This document shows positions 42,906 to 52,581 of a stretch of 64,000 bases of DNA, in pieces. The notes under the pieces are model-generated. The model searched no databases. It was not told the DNA's origin and saw nothing but the letters and a program-made list of their open reading frames with translations. Position 1 is the first letter of the stretch; the number at the start of each line of letters is the position of its first letter. The position numbers and the translations under genes are program-made. The DNA is from Hydrogenibacillus sp. GTDB taxonomy: Bacteria > Bacillota > Bacilli > Thermicanales > DSM-22653. Location: the NCBI GenBank assembly GCA_014896255.1, contig JADBKT010000033.1, positions 124,001-188,000 on the forward strand, given 5' to 3'.

Positions 42906-44929
42906 CGTTTCGACTCCTTTCGCGCGCAATCCGCCATCGGGCGGTCATCATTCCCGCTGACCGAACGCGCGCCCCGGGCCGCCTCGATGGTCACCCGGCA
43001 GTCGTACTGCGTGCTGCCTTGGCCGAGATCGGCGAGCGCGCCGGGTACGAGGACGTTTACCGTCTGCGAACTCGTGCCCTCTTCCATGACCAGCGCTTCC
43101 GCCACGAGGCCCGGGAGCGCCCGGAGACGCGAGAGCAGTCGCCCTTGGGCGTTGTTGAGCCACACCAACGCGCCGTCCGCCAATCCTTCCCGTTCGAGGA
43201 CCTCCGGCGCGGCGTAGACGGTCGGCTCGGACGCGCTTAAGACGCGGTGTTGGCCGTGCAATGAGCGGCGCGGATGAACGGTGAGCAGGCGGTACGCCGT
43301 CTTTCGGCCCTCACCGAAGGAAGCCGTCGACTCCGCCTCCGCTTCCAGCCATCGCTCGATCGGCGGCGGCGCGAACTGAAAGCGCCCGTTCGGCGTGGCG
43401 AACTTCCGCTCCGCCCAGGCGACGCGCTCCGGCGTGAGGCGCACGAATCCCCGCCGGAAGAGCTCCCGCCATCCGGCGTCGTCGAGCCTTCGGCCGAGCG
43501 CCAGCCGCCAGACGTCTTCGTCGCTGAGGTTGAAGGCGTCGCCCGCGCCGAGGCGTCGGGCGAGCTCACGGACGATCCACCGCTCGGGACGGGCCTCGCC
43601 GCGCGGCGGGACGAGCGCTTCCGCATATTGGAGATACCCGTGCCACATCGAGCTGTAATAAATGTCGGCCTGCTCAAAGACGTCCGCCGCCGGCAGCACG
43701 TAATCGGCGATCTTGGCCGTTTCCGTCATGAACAACTCCACGACGATCTTCGTCGGGATCGCTTCGTACACTTCCTGGAGTTTGGCGGCGTTCGGCGCCT
43801 GCGCCAGGGGATTGGCCCGCGTCACGTACAACACCTTGGGCGGCGGATCGAGAAGCGGAAGCTCTTCGGCCTGATTGGCCCGCGTCACCGTACGATAGGC
43901 GCGCCGCCAGTCGGGGCGGGTGACCGCCTCCTGATCGATCATCTTGCCCAGCACCGTGTGCGCATAGTCGACGCCGCCGCCCGCGCGTCCGATGCTCCCG
44001 GTCAAGGCCACCAAAGCGTCGATGGCGCGGATCGTCGCCCCGCCGCTTTGGTAGCGCTGCAGCCCGTATCCCAGGATGACGCGGATGGGCGGCGCGGCAA
44101 ACAGCCGGACGAGGGCGTCAAAGTGCGCCTCATCGACGCCGGCCGCCGCCAAGAGCTCCTGCCGATCGGCCTCCTCGACCCGCGTGCGATACGCTTCGAA
44201 ACCGTCGGCATGCCGCTCGACAAACGTTCGATCGACGGCGCCTGTTTGGAGCAGCGCCTGCGCCAAGGCGACGGCAAGCGCGCCGTCTTTCCCCGGCCGC
44301 ACGCGGACGACGAGATCGGCTTGCCGGGCGAGGGCCTGCGGATACGGGTCGATGACGACGAGCTTGGCGCCGTGCCGCTTTGCCTCGCGGATGAACGGCA
44401 CGAGATGCATGTTGGTCACGGCCACGTTCCGCCCCCAGACGACGATCGCCCGCGCTTCCTTCAAAAGCTCCGGGTCGCTCGTCCGCGACTCGCCGAAATC
44501 CAGCGACTGCGCGGCGATCCCGGCGGACCAGCAGAGCGTTCCGACGACTTTCGTCATCCCGCCCAGCCGGTTGAACAGTCTTTCTTCCAAGAGCGTCATC
44601 AGGCCGCTGTTTGCATAGTCATAGCTGTAGAACACGCTCGTCGGGCCGAAGCGGCTTAGGGCCGCCTGAATGCGCTCGGCGATTTCATCGAGCGCCTGCG
44701 ACCAGTCGATCGGCACGAAGCGCCCGTCGACTTTTTTCAGGGGCTTAAGCAGCCGTTCGGGGTGCTCGTGCCGTCCGAGGAGGGCCCGCCCTTTGCCGCA
44801 AATGATCCCCCGGGTGATCGGATGCTCGGGATTGCCGGAAAGCGAGACGATACGCCCCCCGACGACGACGGCGCGCATGCTGCAGCCGTCGAAGCAGTTC
44901 AGCGGACAGGCCGACCGTTTTTCGATCAT
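42902..44929 (-). CDS. Molybdopterin-dependent oxidoreductase with one 4Fe-4S cluster
   Basis: A 675-residue member of the DMSO-reductase superfamily. The N-terminal cluster motif is CPLNCFDGCSM with the fourth cysteine in RGIICGKGRALL; a guanine-dinucleotide cofactor fold follows, with LCWSAGIAAQSLDFG, VVWGRNVAVTNMH, LTGSIGRAGGG and the C-terminal domain SLHGQHRVLS to TVNVLVPGALADLGQG. It lies next to ychF as B. subtilis yyaE does. There is no signal peptide and no electron-transfer or membrane subunit nearby, so it is soluble and its substrate is unknown. ATG 44929 follows GAGG. Confidence 0.92.
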   Translation of the reverse strand: MIEKRSACPLNCFDGCSMRAVVVGGRIVSLSGNPEHPITRGIICGKGRALLGRHEHPERLLKPLKKVDGRFVPIDWSQALDEIAERIQAALSRFGPTSVFYSYDYANSGLMTLLEERLFNRLGGMTKVVGTLCWSAGIAAQSLDFGESRTSDPELLKEARAIVVWGRNVAVTNMHLVPFIREAKRHGAKLVVIDPYPQALARQADLVVRVRPGKDGALAVALAQALLQTGAVDRTFVERHADGFEAYRTRVEEADRQELLAAAGVDEAHFDALVRLFAAPPIRVILGYGLQRYQSGGATIRAIDALVALTGSIGRAGGGVDYAHTVLGKMIDQEAVTRPDWRRAYRTVTRANQAEELPLLDPPPKVLYVTRANPLAQAPNAAKLQEVYEAIPTKIVVELFMTETAKIADYVLPAADVFEQADIYYSSMWHGYLQYAEALVPPRGEARPERWIVRELARRLGAGDAFNLSDEDVWRLALGRRLDDAGWRELFRRGFVRLTPERVAWAERKFATPNGRFQFAPPPIERWLEAEAESTASFGEGRKTAYRLLTVHPRRSLHGQHRVLSASEPTVYAAPEVLEREGLADGALVWLNNAQGRLLSRLRALPGLVAEALVMEEGTSSQTVNVLVPGALADLGQGSTQYDCRVTIEAARGARSVSGNDDRPMADCARKESKR

Positions 44930-44933
44930 CCGC

Positions 44934-45158
44934 TCACCCTCTTTCCTTTGCCGTCTCCGCGCCGCCGGCATCGGCCGCCTTTTTCAACACGCGGCGCAGT
45001 CTACGTTCAAAATCCGACCGCGGCATGAGCACGCTCGACCCACATCCCGTGCATTTGATGCGGATGTCCATCCCCATGCGGATGATCCGCCAGGCGTTCG
45101 TTCCGCACGGATGCGGTTTCTTGAGTTCCACGAGATCGCCGAAGTCATATTCTTTCAA
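44934..45158 (-). CDS. DUF951 family protein (YyzM-like)
   Basis: A 74-residue conserved protein: the family core LVELKKPHPCGTNAWRIIRM is followed by GMDIRIKCTGCGSSVLMPR, giving Cys-containing motifs (HPCG, CTGCG) suited to zinc binding. TTG 45158 was chosen, nine bases after AAGGAGGG. It overlaps the 3' end of plsC by 14 bases and ends four bases before the oxidoreductase. Function is unknown; the family always appears near ychF and parB in Firmicutes. Confidence 0.9.
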   Translation of the reverse strand: MKEYDFGDLVELKKPHPCGTNAWRIIRMGMDIRIKCTGCGSSVLMPRSDFERRLRRVLKKAADAGGAETAKERG

Positions 45159-45822
45159 CGTCGCGCGCCCTCCTTCCGCCTGCCGCTCCCTGGTCCGCGG
45201 GATCCTCCGGATAACTCTTCCAGCCGCGCGCGGTGCCGTCATCGAGGAGCGTCTTGAGGGCCGCTTTGATCCGTTCGGCGAACGCCTCCGGCGTATCTCC
45301 CTCTTCGGGCATGAGGGGCGGACCGTAGGCGATGCGCACCTTGGCCGGCAAGATCATTCGGCGCCCTTTGGGCATCGCCTGCGCCGTGCCGAAAATGACC
45401 ACCGGAAGCACCGGCACGCCGCTTTTGATGGAAAAATACGCCGCCCCCTCTTTGAACGCCCGCTCGGCAAAGGACCGGGTGCGCGTCCCTTCCGGAAACA
45501 GGCCGATGGACCGACCGTCCTGAAGCAGCCGAAGCGCGGCGCGGACGGCGGATAAATCCCGTCCGGCGCGATCGACGGGAAAAGCGCCGAGGCTCCGGAG
45601 CAGACGGCGCAGGATAGGGTATTGAAACAGCTCGCGTTTGGCCATGAAATGCAGCTTTCGGGGATAAAACGCGGCGATGTAGATCGGATCGAGATTGCTG
45701 ACGTGGTTCCCGACGACGATGTGGTGCGTCCGCCGATCGACGTGCTCACGGCCGAACACTTCCAGGCGGTGATACAGTTTGATCAACGCGACGGCGATCG
45801 GCTTGAGGAGGGCATAGAGCAC
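45145..45822 (-). CDS. plsC: 1-acyl-sn-glycerol-3-phosphate acyltransferase
   Basis: A 225-residue membrane-associated acyltransferase of phospholipid synthesis. The catalytic NHVSNLDPIY (HxxxxD) and substrate motif FPEGTRTRS are intact, with a hydrophobic N-terminus (YALLKPIAVALIKLY). GTG 45822 follows GGGGAG by six bases; upstream in-frame codons have no good site. The C-terminal 25 residues are Asp/Gly/Arg rich. It heads plsC-DUF951-oxidoreductase-ychF. Confidence 0.93.
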   Translation of the reverse strand: MLYALLKPIAVALIKLYHRLEVFGREHVDRRTHHIVVGNHVSNLDPIYIAAFYPRKLHFMAKRELFQYPILRRLLRSLGAFPVDRAGRDLSAVRAALRLLQDGRSIGLFPEGTRTRSFAERAFKEGAAYFSIKSGVPVLPVVIFGTAQAMPKGRRMILPAKVRIAYGPPLMPEEGDTPEAFAERIKAALKTLLDDGTARGWKSYPEDPADQGAAGGRRARDVERI

Positions 45823-45941
45823 GGCGCGCTCCCCGCTTTCTCGTTCGGTTTGTGCGTATAGCCGTCCCCTCGGGCCGGTATACTGTATCATACTGTCTCG
45901 ATCATATCATGTCGCGTTCGACGTGAAAAGGAGGTCCCGCC

Positions 45942-46517
45942 GTGCCGCTCGTCCATCACGACGCGCCCGGCGCACGTCGCGCCCTCACCGAGGCGGCGTA
46001 CGCCGCGCTTTTACCCCCCGGCGCACCGTGGGTTTTTCTCTGCATCGGCAGCGACCGGTCGACCGGCGACAGCTTCGGGCCGCTCGTCGGCCGGGCCCTG
46101 CGCGCGCGGGGATTGGAGGCGCCGCTGTTCGGCACCCTGGAAGAGACCGTGCACGCCGTCAATCTGGAGGCGACGCTCGACGAAATCCGCCGGCGCCATC
46201 CCGGCGCGCGCCTGTTCGCCGTCGACGCTTCGCTCGGCGAAGCGCGGGACGTCGGCGCCCTCAAAATCGCGCACGGGCCGATCCACCCCGGACGCGGCGT
46301 CAACAAAGCGCTCACGCCGGTCGGCGACGCGCATCTCGTGGGCATCGTCGGCGTCGCCGGATGGATGCCCTTTTGGGTCCTTCAAAACACGCGCCTTTCC
46401 CTCGTCTGGCGCATGGCCGAAATCGCCGCCCAGGCCCTCTACGCCGGTTGGCTTAAAGCCTCCCTCCCGAGGCCGCACGACGTACGCCGTCCCGTCCGCG
46501 ACGCCGCCCTCGGCTGA
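45942..46517 (+). CDS. yyaC: Sporulation-associated protein YyaC (DUF1256)
   Basis: A 191-residue protein related to the germination-protease fold. It shows IGSDRSTGDSFGPLVG (with the paired aspartates), GTLEETVHAVNLEATL, FAVDASLG and GPIHPGRGVNKALTPVGDAH. In Bacillus it is made in the forespore and found only in spore formers. GTG 45942 follows AAAAGGAGG. It is the only plus-strand gene left of oriC between 8 and 55 kb. The upstream gap (45823-45941) contains AT-rich TATACT/CATATCA stretches but I could not assign a forespore promoter confidently. Confidence 0.93.
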   Translation: MPLVHHDAPGARRALTEAAYAALLPPGAPWVFLCIGSDRSTGDSFGPLVGRALRARGLEAPLFGTLEETVHAVNLEATLDEIRRRHPGARLFAVDASLGEARDVGALKIAHGPIHPGRGVNKALTPVGDAHLVGIVGVAGWMPFWVLQNTRLSLVWRMAEIAAQALYAGWLKASLPRPHDVRRPVRDAALG

Positions 46518-46525
46518 GCGCCCGG

Positions 46526-47230
46526 TCAGGCGAACGAAAGGCGCAACAGCGTCCAGAGGACGGCGATGACGAGGGCCGGGAGGTAGTCGCCGACGCGAAA
46601 ACGCCCGATCGCGCTTAAGTTGAGGCCGATGGCGACGATGAGCATCCCGCCGACGCCGTTTAAAGCCTGGACCACCGTCGCGAGCGCCTCCTGAGGAAGC
46701 CGTTCCACGATCATTCGGGCGGCGAGGGCGATCGATCCTTGATAGAGGAACACCGGCACGGCGCTCAAGGCGACCCCGAGGCCGAGCGTCCCGGCGAACA
46801 GGATCGCCGTAAAACCGTCCAAAAAGGCTTTCATATAGAGCAGATGATGATCGTTCTCGAGGCCGCTTTCCAATGCCCCGAGGATGCTCATCGAGCCGGT
46901 GATGTAGATGAGCGTCGTCGTCAAAAACGCTTCGCCGAGGCGTGATCCGCCCGTTTGCGAAAATCGCGCGCCGAGGCGGTCGGCGAAGCGCGCCATGCGG
47001 CGCTCGATGCCCATAGCCGCGCCGATCGCGCCGCCGATGGCGAGACTTGCCGCCAGGCCCAAGACATCCTCCGTCTCCAGGGCCATCTTCAGGCCGATGG
47101 CGATGACGGCGAGGCCGAGCCCGCGCATGATCGTCTCCTCAAGCGGAGCCAAAAGCCGCCCGAGGACGAGGCCGAGGGCAGCGCCGACGAGGATCGCCGC
47201 GCTGTTGATGATCGTTCCGAGTAGCGCCAT
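46526..47230 (-). CDS. DUF554 family membrane protein
   Basis: A 234-residue membrane protein with about seven hydrophobic segments and the family start LLGTIINSAAILVGAALGLV, plus GEAFLTTTLIYITGSMSILG and ALNGVGGMLIVAIGLNL. DUF554 proteins (YdfK-like) are of unknown, possibly transport, function and commonly lie next to parB in Firmicutes. It starts eight bases after parB and converges on yyaC. Confidence 0.92.
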   Translation of the reverse strand: MALLGTIINSAAILVGAALGLVLGRLLAPLEETIMRGLGLAVIAIGLKMALETEDVLGLAASLAIGGAIGAAMGIERRMARFADRLGARFSQTGGSRLGEAFLTTTLIYITGSMSILGALESGLENDHHLLYMKAFLDGFTAILFAGTLGLGVALSAVPVFLYQGSIALAARMIVERLPQEALATVVQALNGVGGMLIVAIGLNLSAIGRFRVGDYLPALVIAVLWTLLRLSFA

Positions 47231-47238
47231 GAGGCCCC

Positions 47239-48117
47239 CTATCGCTCGACGCCGGATGTGCTGAGCAGCAAATCTCCGATGCGTCTCAGATCGTCTTCAT
47301 CGACGTAGGTGATTTCGATCTTGCCCCGCGTGCCGCGAGACTGGATGACGACGTGCGTGCCCAACCGTTCCCGAAGCCGCGCTTCTAAGGCGCGGAGGTG
47401 GATACGAGAGGCGCGGTCGCTTTGGGAGGCCGTTTTTGCCTGCGCGGTGCGGCGCTTCGGCCGCTCGCCCTGCAGAAACGCTTCCAGCCGCCGTACGCTC
47501 CAGCCTTCCTCCGCCGCCCGCCGGGCGACGTACCGGAGCCGTTCGGCGTCGGTGAGACCGGCCAAGATTTTGGCGTGTCCCATGGACAATGTTCCACGTG
47601 AAACATATTCCCGCACGTCGCCGGGAAGCGCAAGCAGCCGCAAATAATTGGCCACGTGCGGCCGGCTCTGGCCCATGCGCCTGGCGAGCTCCTCCTGCGT
47701 GAGTCCAAAGCGTTCCATCACCTTGCGGAACGCTTCGGCGATCTCCAGCGGGTTCAAATCTTCGCGTTGGATGTTTTCGATGAGTGCCACTTCCATCATC
47801 TGTTCGTCGCTCATCTCCCGCTCGACGGCCGGAATCGTCTCCCGTCCGGCCAACTCCGAAGCGCGGACGCGCCGTTCGCCGGCGATGATCTCATAGCCGT
47901 GCACCGTCCGGCGAACGAGGATCGGCGTCAAGACGCCGTGCTGGCGGATCGACGCGGCGAGCTCTTCCAAACCCGCGGGATCAAACGTCTTTCGCGGCTG
48001 GTAGGGGTTCGGGCGCAACGCGGCGATGGGCAGTTCCTGAACGCGCTCCTCGTCGCCGACCTGCAGGGCCGGAATGAGCGCTTCCAATCCGCGCCCCAAA
48101 CCGCTCCGTTTGACCAT
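47239..48117 (-). CDS. parB: Chromosome-partitioning protein ParB (Spo0J)
   Basis: A 292-residue CTP-dependent DNA clamp. It begins VKRSGLGRGLEALIPAL, then the CTPase core LRPNPYQPRKTFDPAGLEEL and GYEIIAGERRVRASEL with ALIENIQREDLNPLEIAEAF, a helix-turn-helix (LTQEELARRMGQSRPHVANY) and a C-terminal dimer domain. The gene carries its own parS site. ATG 48117 follows AAGGAGG, 28 bases after parA. Confidence 0.97.
   Translation of the reverse strand: MVKRSGLGRGLEALIPALQVGDEERVQELPIAALRPNPYQPRKTFDPAGLEELAASIRQHGVLTPILVRRTVHGYEIIAGERRVRASELAGRETIPAVEREMSDEQMMEVALIENIQREDLNPLEIAEAFRKVMERFGLTQEELARRMGQSRPHVANYLRLLALPGDVREYVSRGTLSMGHAKILAGLTDAERLRYVARRAAEEGWSVRRLEAFLQGERPKRRTAQAKTASQSDRASRIHLRALEARLRERLGTHVVIQSRGTRGKIEITYVDEDDLRRIGDLLLSTSGVER
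47590..47605. other. parS centromere site inside parB
   Basis: TGTTCCACGTGAAACA matches the Bacillus parS consensus at every position. ParB loads here and spreads; in B. subtilis too a parS lies within spo0J. Confidence 0.95.
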
Positions 48118-48145
48118 CTTTACACCTCCTTGGCGCACGGGCGGA

Positions 48146-48922
48146 CTATGAAGAGGCGGCCTGCGCCGTGCTCAGCACTTCGCGCGCCAGTTCCATATAC
48201 AAGTCGGCGCCGCGCGAGCGGGGATCATAGGTGATGACCGATTGGCCGTGGCTCGGCGCTTCGCTCAGGCGCACGTTGCGCGGAATGATCGACCGATACA
48301 CCTTGTCTTTAAAGTACTTTTTCACTTCCTCTGCGACCTGCAGGCTCAAATTCGTCCGTGCGTCGTACATCGTGAGGAGCACGCCCTCGATGGCCAACTG
48401 CGCGTTCAAATGTTTTTGTACGAGCCGAATGGTGTTCAACAGCTGGCTCAAACCTTCCAGCGCATAATACTCGGCTTGGATGGGGATGAGCACCGAATCG
48501 GCGGCCGAAAGCGCGTTGATCGTGAGCAGTCCGAGCGACGGCGGACAATCGATGAGGATATAATCGTATGCGCCTCGAATCGGCTGCAGCGCCTTTTTCA
48601 AGCGCACTTCACGGCTGATCGTCGGCACCAGTTCGATTTCCGCGCCAGCGAGCTGAATGGTCGAAGGCAAGATGAACAATTGCTCGACGTTCGTCGGCTT
48701 GACGACGTTTTGCGCCGGCACGTCGTTGATCAGAACGTCGTACACGTCGTAGACGACATCCGCCTTGCTCACCCCGATACCGCTCGTCGTATTGCCCTGC
48801 GGATCCATGTCCACGAGCAGGACGCGTTGGCCGAGCGCAGCCAACGACGCGCCGAGGTTGACCGCCGTCGTCGTCTTGCCGACGCCGCCTTTCTGGTTGG
48901 CGATGGCGATGATCTTCCCCAC
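48146..48922 (-). CDS. parA: Chromosome-partitioning ATPase ParA (Soj)
   Basis: A 258-residue deviant-Walker ATPase that also regulates DnaA. It contains GKIIAIANQKGGVGKTTTAV, LLVDMDPQGNTTSGIG and ILIDCPPSLGLLTINAL, closely following B. subtilis Soj. The start was set at GTG 48922, eight bases after AAGGG, which matches the MGKII start of Soj; GTG 48931 sits on the Shine-Dalgarno. It is 37 bases after noc, with a possible terminator between. Confidence 0.97.
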   Translation of the reverse strand: MGKIIAIANQKGGVGKTTTAVNLGASLAALGQRVLLVDMDPQGNTTSGIGVSKADVVYDVYDVLINDVPAQNVVKPTNVEQLFILPSTIQLAGAEIELVPTISREVRLKKALQPIRGAYDYILIDCPPSLGLLTINALSAADSVLIPIQAEYYALEGLSQLLNTIRLVQKHLNAQLAIEGVLLTMYDARTNLSLQVAEEVKKYFKDKVYRSIIPRNVRLSEAPSHGQSVITYDPRSRGADLYMELAREVLSTAQAASS

Positions 48923-48946
48923 ATTGTTCACCCTTCCTCATCGGCG

Positions 48947-48972
48947 AAAAAAAAACGCATCACGTCCGACGC
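48947..48972 (-). terminator. Possible terminator overlapping the noc stop codon
   Basis: Arms 48968-48972 and 48957-48961 form a five-base stem with one G-U pair, spanning the noc stop codon, followed by a run of nine T on the minus strand. It could attenuate transcription between noc and parA. Confidence 0.5.
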
Positions 48973-49808
48973 TTCGGAATGCGAATGGTCACCCGATACT
49001 GCTCGTCCTCGTCGGCCTCCTCGACCTCGAGCGGAAGCCCGACCGATTTCACCATGTCGATCGACCGACGGATGGTGTTGATCGCCAGACGCACGTCACG
49101 CGATACCGCCTTCCGGAGCGGGGTTCGCCGCTTGCGCGAGGTGCCCTCCGGCGTCGCTTCCGCCAGCGCTTTCGCCACGCGCGCCTCGGTCTCCTGAACC
49201 GTCCACCCTTCATCCACGAGTTGTCGGAATAACGCTTCGATGCGCGCAGCATCTTTCAGCGGCAAAAGCGCCCGGGCGTGCCGCTCGCTGATCCGGCGCC
49301 GGATGAGACCTTCTTTGACCTCGTCCGGCAACGAGAGCAGGCGAATTTTGTTGGCGATCGTCGATTGCCCTTTGCCGAGCCGCTGAGCCAGCGCCTCCTG
49401 CGTCAACGCATGCAGTTCCATCAGACGGACATACGCCTCCGCCTCTTCGATGGGCGACAAGTTTTCCCGTTGCAAGTTTTCGATCAAAGCCAATGAAGCC
49501 GCCTGAACATCGTCAAGCGCGCGCACGACGGCCGGAACGTCGACATGTCCGAGCAACTTCGCGGCGCGCCATCGCCGTTCCCCGGCGATGAGCTCGTATC
49601 GCCCGTCTTCCAGCGGGCGCACGACGATCGGTTGAATCATGCCGTGGAGGGAAATCGTCCGCGCCAGTTCCTCGATCGCCTGAGGATCGAAATGTTGGCG
49701 CGGCTGGTGTCGGTTGGGAACGATGCGCACGACGGGAATGCGCACGATCTCTTCGTGCTTCGGCGCTTCGTCGTCGAACCCCAACCATTTGGAGACGTAG
49801 CTCTTCAC
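48960..49808 (-). CDS. noc: Nucleoid occlusion protein Noc
   Basis: A 282-residue ParB paralogue that blocks division over the nucleoid. It has VPNRHQPRQHFDPQAIEELA, YELIAGERRWRAAKLLGH, ALIENLQRENLSPIEEAEAY and a helix-turn-helix (LTQEALAQRLGKGQSTIANK); the N-terminal basic/aromatic KSYVSKWLGF is the membrane-targeting helix typical of Noc rather than ParB. GTG 49808 follows GGAGGGG. It lies between rsmG and parA as in B. subtilis. Confidence 0.95.
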   Translation of the reverse strand: MKSYVSKWLGFDDEAPKHEEIVRIPVVRIVPNRHQPRQHFDPQAIEELARTISLHGMIQPIVVRPLEDGRYELIAGERRWRAAKLLGHVDVPAVVRALDDVQAASLALIENLQRENLSPIEEAEAYVRLMELHALTQEALAQRLGKGQSTIANKIRLLSLPDEVKEGLIRRRISERHARALLPLKDAARIEALFRQLVDEGWTVQETEARVAKALAEATPEGTSRKRRTPLRKAVSRDVRLAINTIRRSIDMVKSVGLPLEVEEADEDEQYRVTIRIPKRRT

Positions 49809-49912
49809 CTTCGCCCCTCCGTTCCTCTCGACCGCGCATGGGGCCTATCGTTTTCGATGTTGTCTTCGACTCGGTATTCGACACAGACGGTTCAAATTCC
49901 TTCCGCCGGCGA

Positions 49913-49928
49913 TGTTTCACGTGAAACA
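49913..49928. other. parS centromere site between noc and rsmG
   Basis: TGTTTCACGTGAAACA is a perfect palindrome matching parS, touching the rsmG stop codon at 49929. The remaining noc upstream region (49809-49912) shows no clear promoter. Confidence 0.95.
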
Positions 49929-50639
49929 TCACGCGAGCGGACGTCGCGCGGGTTCTCCCGGGCGGCGCGGATAACGTTTGGGCGTCGATTGGACCTTGTC
50001 CAACCAGATGATCGTCCGCGCGCCGTAGCCGCCCGGCAAGGAGAGGGACTCCACCGCGGAAGGACGAGCGCCGAGCCGCTCGATGGCCGCTTCCGCGGCG
50101 GCGAGCTCCGAGCGGCCTTTATCTCCTTTCAGCGCCGCCACGCGACCGCCCAAGCGGCAAAACGGCACGGTGAGTTCCACCAAGACCGGCAGCGCCGCCA
50201 CCGCCCGAGCGACGACGAGCGGGTAGCGCTCCCGGTGCAGGGCGGCGTGTCCGAGCATCTCGGCCCGCGCATGGACGAGCGTCACACCGGTGAGACCCAG
50301 CGCCTCGACGACGGCCTGAAGAAACCGCAGGCGCTTCTTTAGGGCGTCCACGAGCACCACTTCGATTTCCGGGTAGACGATCTTTATCGGCAGGGAAGGA
50401 AAACCGGCGCCGGAACCGATGTCGATCATCCGCTCGGGCGGCGTGAAATGAGGAGACAAGGCCACCGTCAGCGAATCATAAAAGTGCTTGATGGCGATCT
50501 CCCGGGGATCGGTGATCGCCGTCAAATTCATTTTCGCGTTCCATTCCAGAAGGAGGGACCGATAGCGGCGAAACCGCGCCGCCGCCCGATCGTCCATGCG
50601 GAGCCCGCGCCGGGCGAGCGCCTCCACGAGCTCATCCAT
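49929..50639 (-). CDS. rsmG: 16S rRNA (guanine527-N7)-methyltransferase
   Basis: A 236-residue SAM methyltransferase modifying G527 of 16S rRNA. It has [20 protein letters not shown], the SAM site [20 protein letters not shown], and [19 protein letters not shown]. It overlaps mnmG by eight bases. Loss in other bacteria gives low-level streptomycin resistance. Confidence 0.96.
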   Translation of the reverse strand: MDELVEALARRGLRMDDRAAARFRRYRSLLLEWNAKMNLTAITDPREIAIKHFYDSLTVALSPHFTPPERMIDIGSGAGFPSLPIKIVYPEIEVVLVDALKKRLRFLQAVVEALGLTGVTLVHARAEMLGHAALHRERYPLVVARAVAALPVLVELTVPFCRLGGRVAALKGDKGRSELAAAEAAIERLGARPSAVESLSLPGGYGARTIIWLDKVQSTPKRYPRRPGEPARRPLA

Positions 50640-52530
50640 GGCGTCCGACCTCGATCGTCCGGCGCCCTTCGAGATGCACGATCAGCGCGGCGATGTCCGC
50701 CGGGGTCACGCCGGGAATGCGCGCCGCCTGGCCGATGGTAAGCGGGCGAACCTTCATCAGTTTTTCCCGCCCTTCCGTCGACAGGCCGTACACCGCGCCG
50801 TAGTCGAGCGACGGCGAAAGCCGCTTGTGCTCCAGCTTATGCTGTTTTTCGACGTCTTTGAGCAGCTTGGCGATATACCCCTCGTACTTGATTTGGATCT
50901 CGACCTGTTCGCGGACGGCTTTAGGAAGCGGTTCGGGCGGCGGAAAAAGCCGCGCCAAAGCATCATAGGTCACGTCCGGACGGCGAAGCAGATCCGAGAG
51001 CGTAAGCGCGTTCTCCAGCGGCGGAAGACCCGCTTCCGCCAGGCGGGCGTTGGTCTCCGCGTCCGGACGGAGGCGCACGGTAAGAAGCCGCTCCCGCTCC
51101 GCTTCGATTTGCCGCACTTTATCCAAAAAACGCCGGTAGCGCGCTTCGCTGATGAGCCCGATCTCGTATCCCAGCGGCGTGAGCCGGAGATCGGCATTGT
51201 CGTGCCGAAGCAAGAGCCGGTATTCGGCCCGGGAGGTCAGCAGGCGATACGGCTCGTCAACGCCCTTGGTCACCAGATCGTCGATCATCACCCCGATGTA
51301 CGCTTGATCGCGCCCGAGGACGACCGGCGGCTTGCCTTCGACGTAGCGGGCGGCGTTGATCCCGGCCAGGAGCCCTTGCCCGGCGGCTTCCTCGTACCCG
51401 GACGTACCGTTGAGTTGCCCCGCCGTAAACAACCCTTCAATGCGCTTGGTCATGAGCGATGGCCACAGCTCCGTCGGATCCAGCGCATCGTATTCGATCG
51501 CATATCCCGGACGCATCATTTCCGCCCGTTCCAGACCGGGCATCGACCGCAGCACCTGAATCTGGACGTCTTCCGGAAGACTGGTGGACATCCCCTGCAC
51601 GTACACTTCCCGCGTGCCGCGGCCTTCCGGCTCGAGGAAAATCTGGTGCCGCGGCTTGTCGTGAAACCGGACGATTTTGTCCTCGATCGACGGGCAATAA
51701 CGCGGCCCGACGCTCTGTATCGCCCCGGAGGCAAGCGGTGAGCGGACCAAGTTGGCCGCGATCACCGCGTGCGTCTCCGGTCGCGTATACGTCAGCCAGC
51801 AGGAGAGCTGCGGTTCGGGGCGCGGGGCCGTCGTCTCGTAGGAGAAAAATTCCGGTTCCGGATCGCCCGGCTGCTCCTCCAACCGGTCGTAATCGATCGT
51901 CTCGCCGTCGATTCGCGGCGGCGTGCTCGTCTGAAAACGCATCATCCGAAAACCCAGCGCCCGTAGCCGCTCGGCGAGCTCGGTCGCCGGCTGGGTATGA
52001 TTCGGACCGGAGTCATAGGCAAGTTCGCCGATGAGGATCCGCCCGCCGAGATACGTCCCCGTCGTGAGCACGACCGCCTTGGCCCGATACACCGCCCCCG
52101 TGCGCGTCACGACACCCGATACGCGGCCGTCTTCCACGAGCAAGTCGGTCACCATCGCCTGGCGCAGCGTGAGGTTCGGCGCCGCCTCCAGCTTGGCCTT
52201 CATGCGCAGACTGTAAAGGTGTTTGTCCGCCTGCGCGCGCAGCGCCCGCACCGCCGGTCCCTTACCGGTGTTCAACATGCGCATCTGGACGTACGTCTCG
52301 TCGATGTGCCGACCCATTTCCCCGCCAAGAGCGTCGATTTCCCGGACGACGTGCCCCTTGGCCGGACCGCCGATGGACGGGTTGCAAAACATGAAGGCGA
52401 CCAGATCAAGGCTGATGGCGAGCACGAGCGTCCGCTGTCCGAGCCGCGCCGACGCCAGCGCCGCCTCGCTTCCCGCGTGACCGGCGCCGACGACGATCAC
52501 GTCGTACCGACCGCCTTCATACGTCTGCAC
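50632..52530 (-). CDS. mnmG: tRNA uridine 5-carboxymethylaminomethyl modification enzyme MnmG
   Basis: A 632-residue FAD protein (GidA) that works with MnmE on the wobble uridine of several tRNAs. It starts GTG 52530 after GAGGAGGAAC, with the FAD motif [55 protein letters not shown] and [20 protein letters not shown]. The C-terminal helical domain that binds MnmE is complete. 51 bases after mnmE. Confidence 0.97.
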   Translation of the reverse strand: MQTYEGGRYDVIVVGAGHAGSEAALASARLGQRTLVLAISLDLVAFMFCNPSIGGPAKGHVVREIDALGGEMGRHIDETYVQMRMLNTGKGPAVRALRAQADKHLYSLRMKAKLEAAPNLTLRQAMVTDLLVEDGRVSGVVTRTGAVYRAKAVVLTTGTYLGGRILIGELAYDSGPNHTQPATELAERLRALGFRMMRFQTSTPPRIDGETIDYDRLEEQPGDPEPEFFSYETTAPRPEPQLSCWLTYTRPETHAVIAANLVRSPLASGAIQSVGPRYCPSIEDKIVRFHDKPRHQIFLEPEGRGTREVYVQGMSTSLPEDVQIQVLRSMPGLERAEMMRPGYAIEYDALDPTELWPSLMTKRIEGLFTAGQLNGTSGYEEAAGQGLLAGINAARYVEGKPPVVLGRDQAYIGVMIDDLVTKGVDEPYRLLTSRAEYRLLLRHDNADLRLTPLGYEIGLISEARYRRFLDKVRQIEAERERLLTVRLRPDAETNARLAEAGLPPLENALTLSDLLRRPDVTYDALARLFPPPEPLPKAVREQVEIQIKYEGYIAKLLKDVEKQHKLEHKRLSPSLDYGAVYGLSTEGREKLMKVRPLTIGQAARIPGVTPADIAALIVHLEGRRTIEVGRHG

Positions 52531-52581
52531 GTTCCTCCTCCTCTCGACCCTCGGCCGAACGTCGTACCCTTCGTGCCCGGC

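Noticed and set aside
45850-45925. AT-rich TATACT/CATATCA stretch upstream of yyaC as a forespore sigma-G promoter
   Set aside because: No pair of -35 and -10 elements has acceptable spacing, so no promoter call was made.
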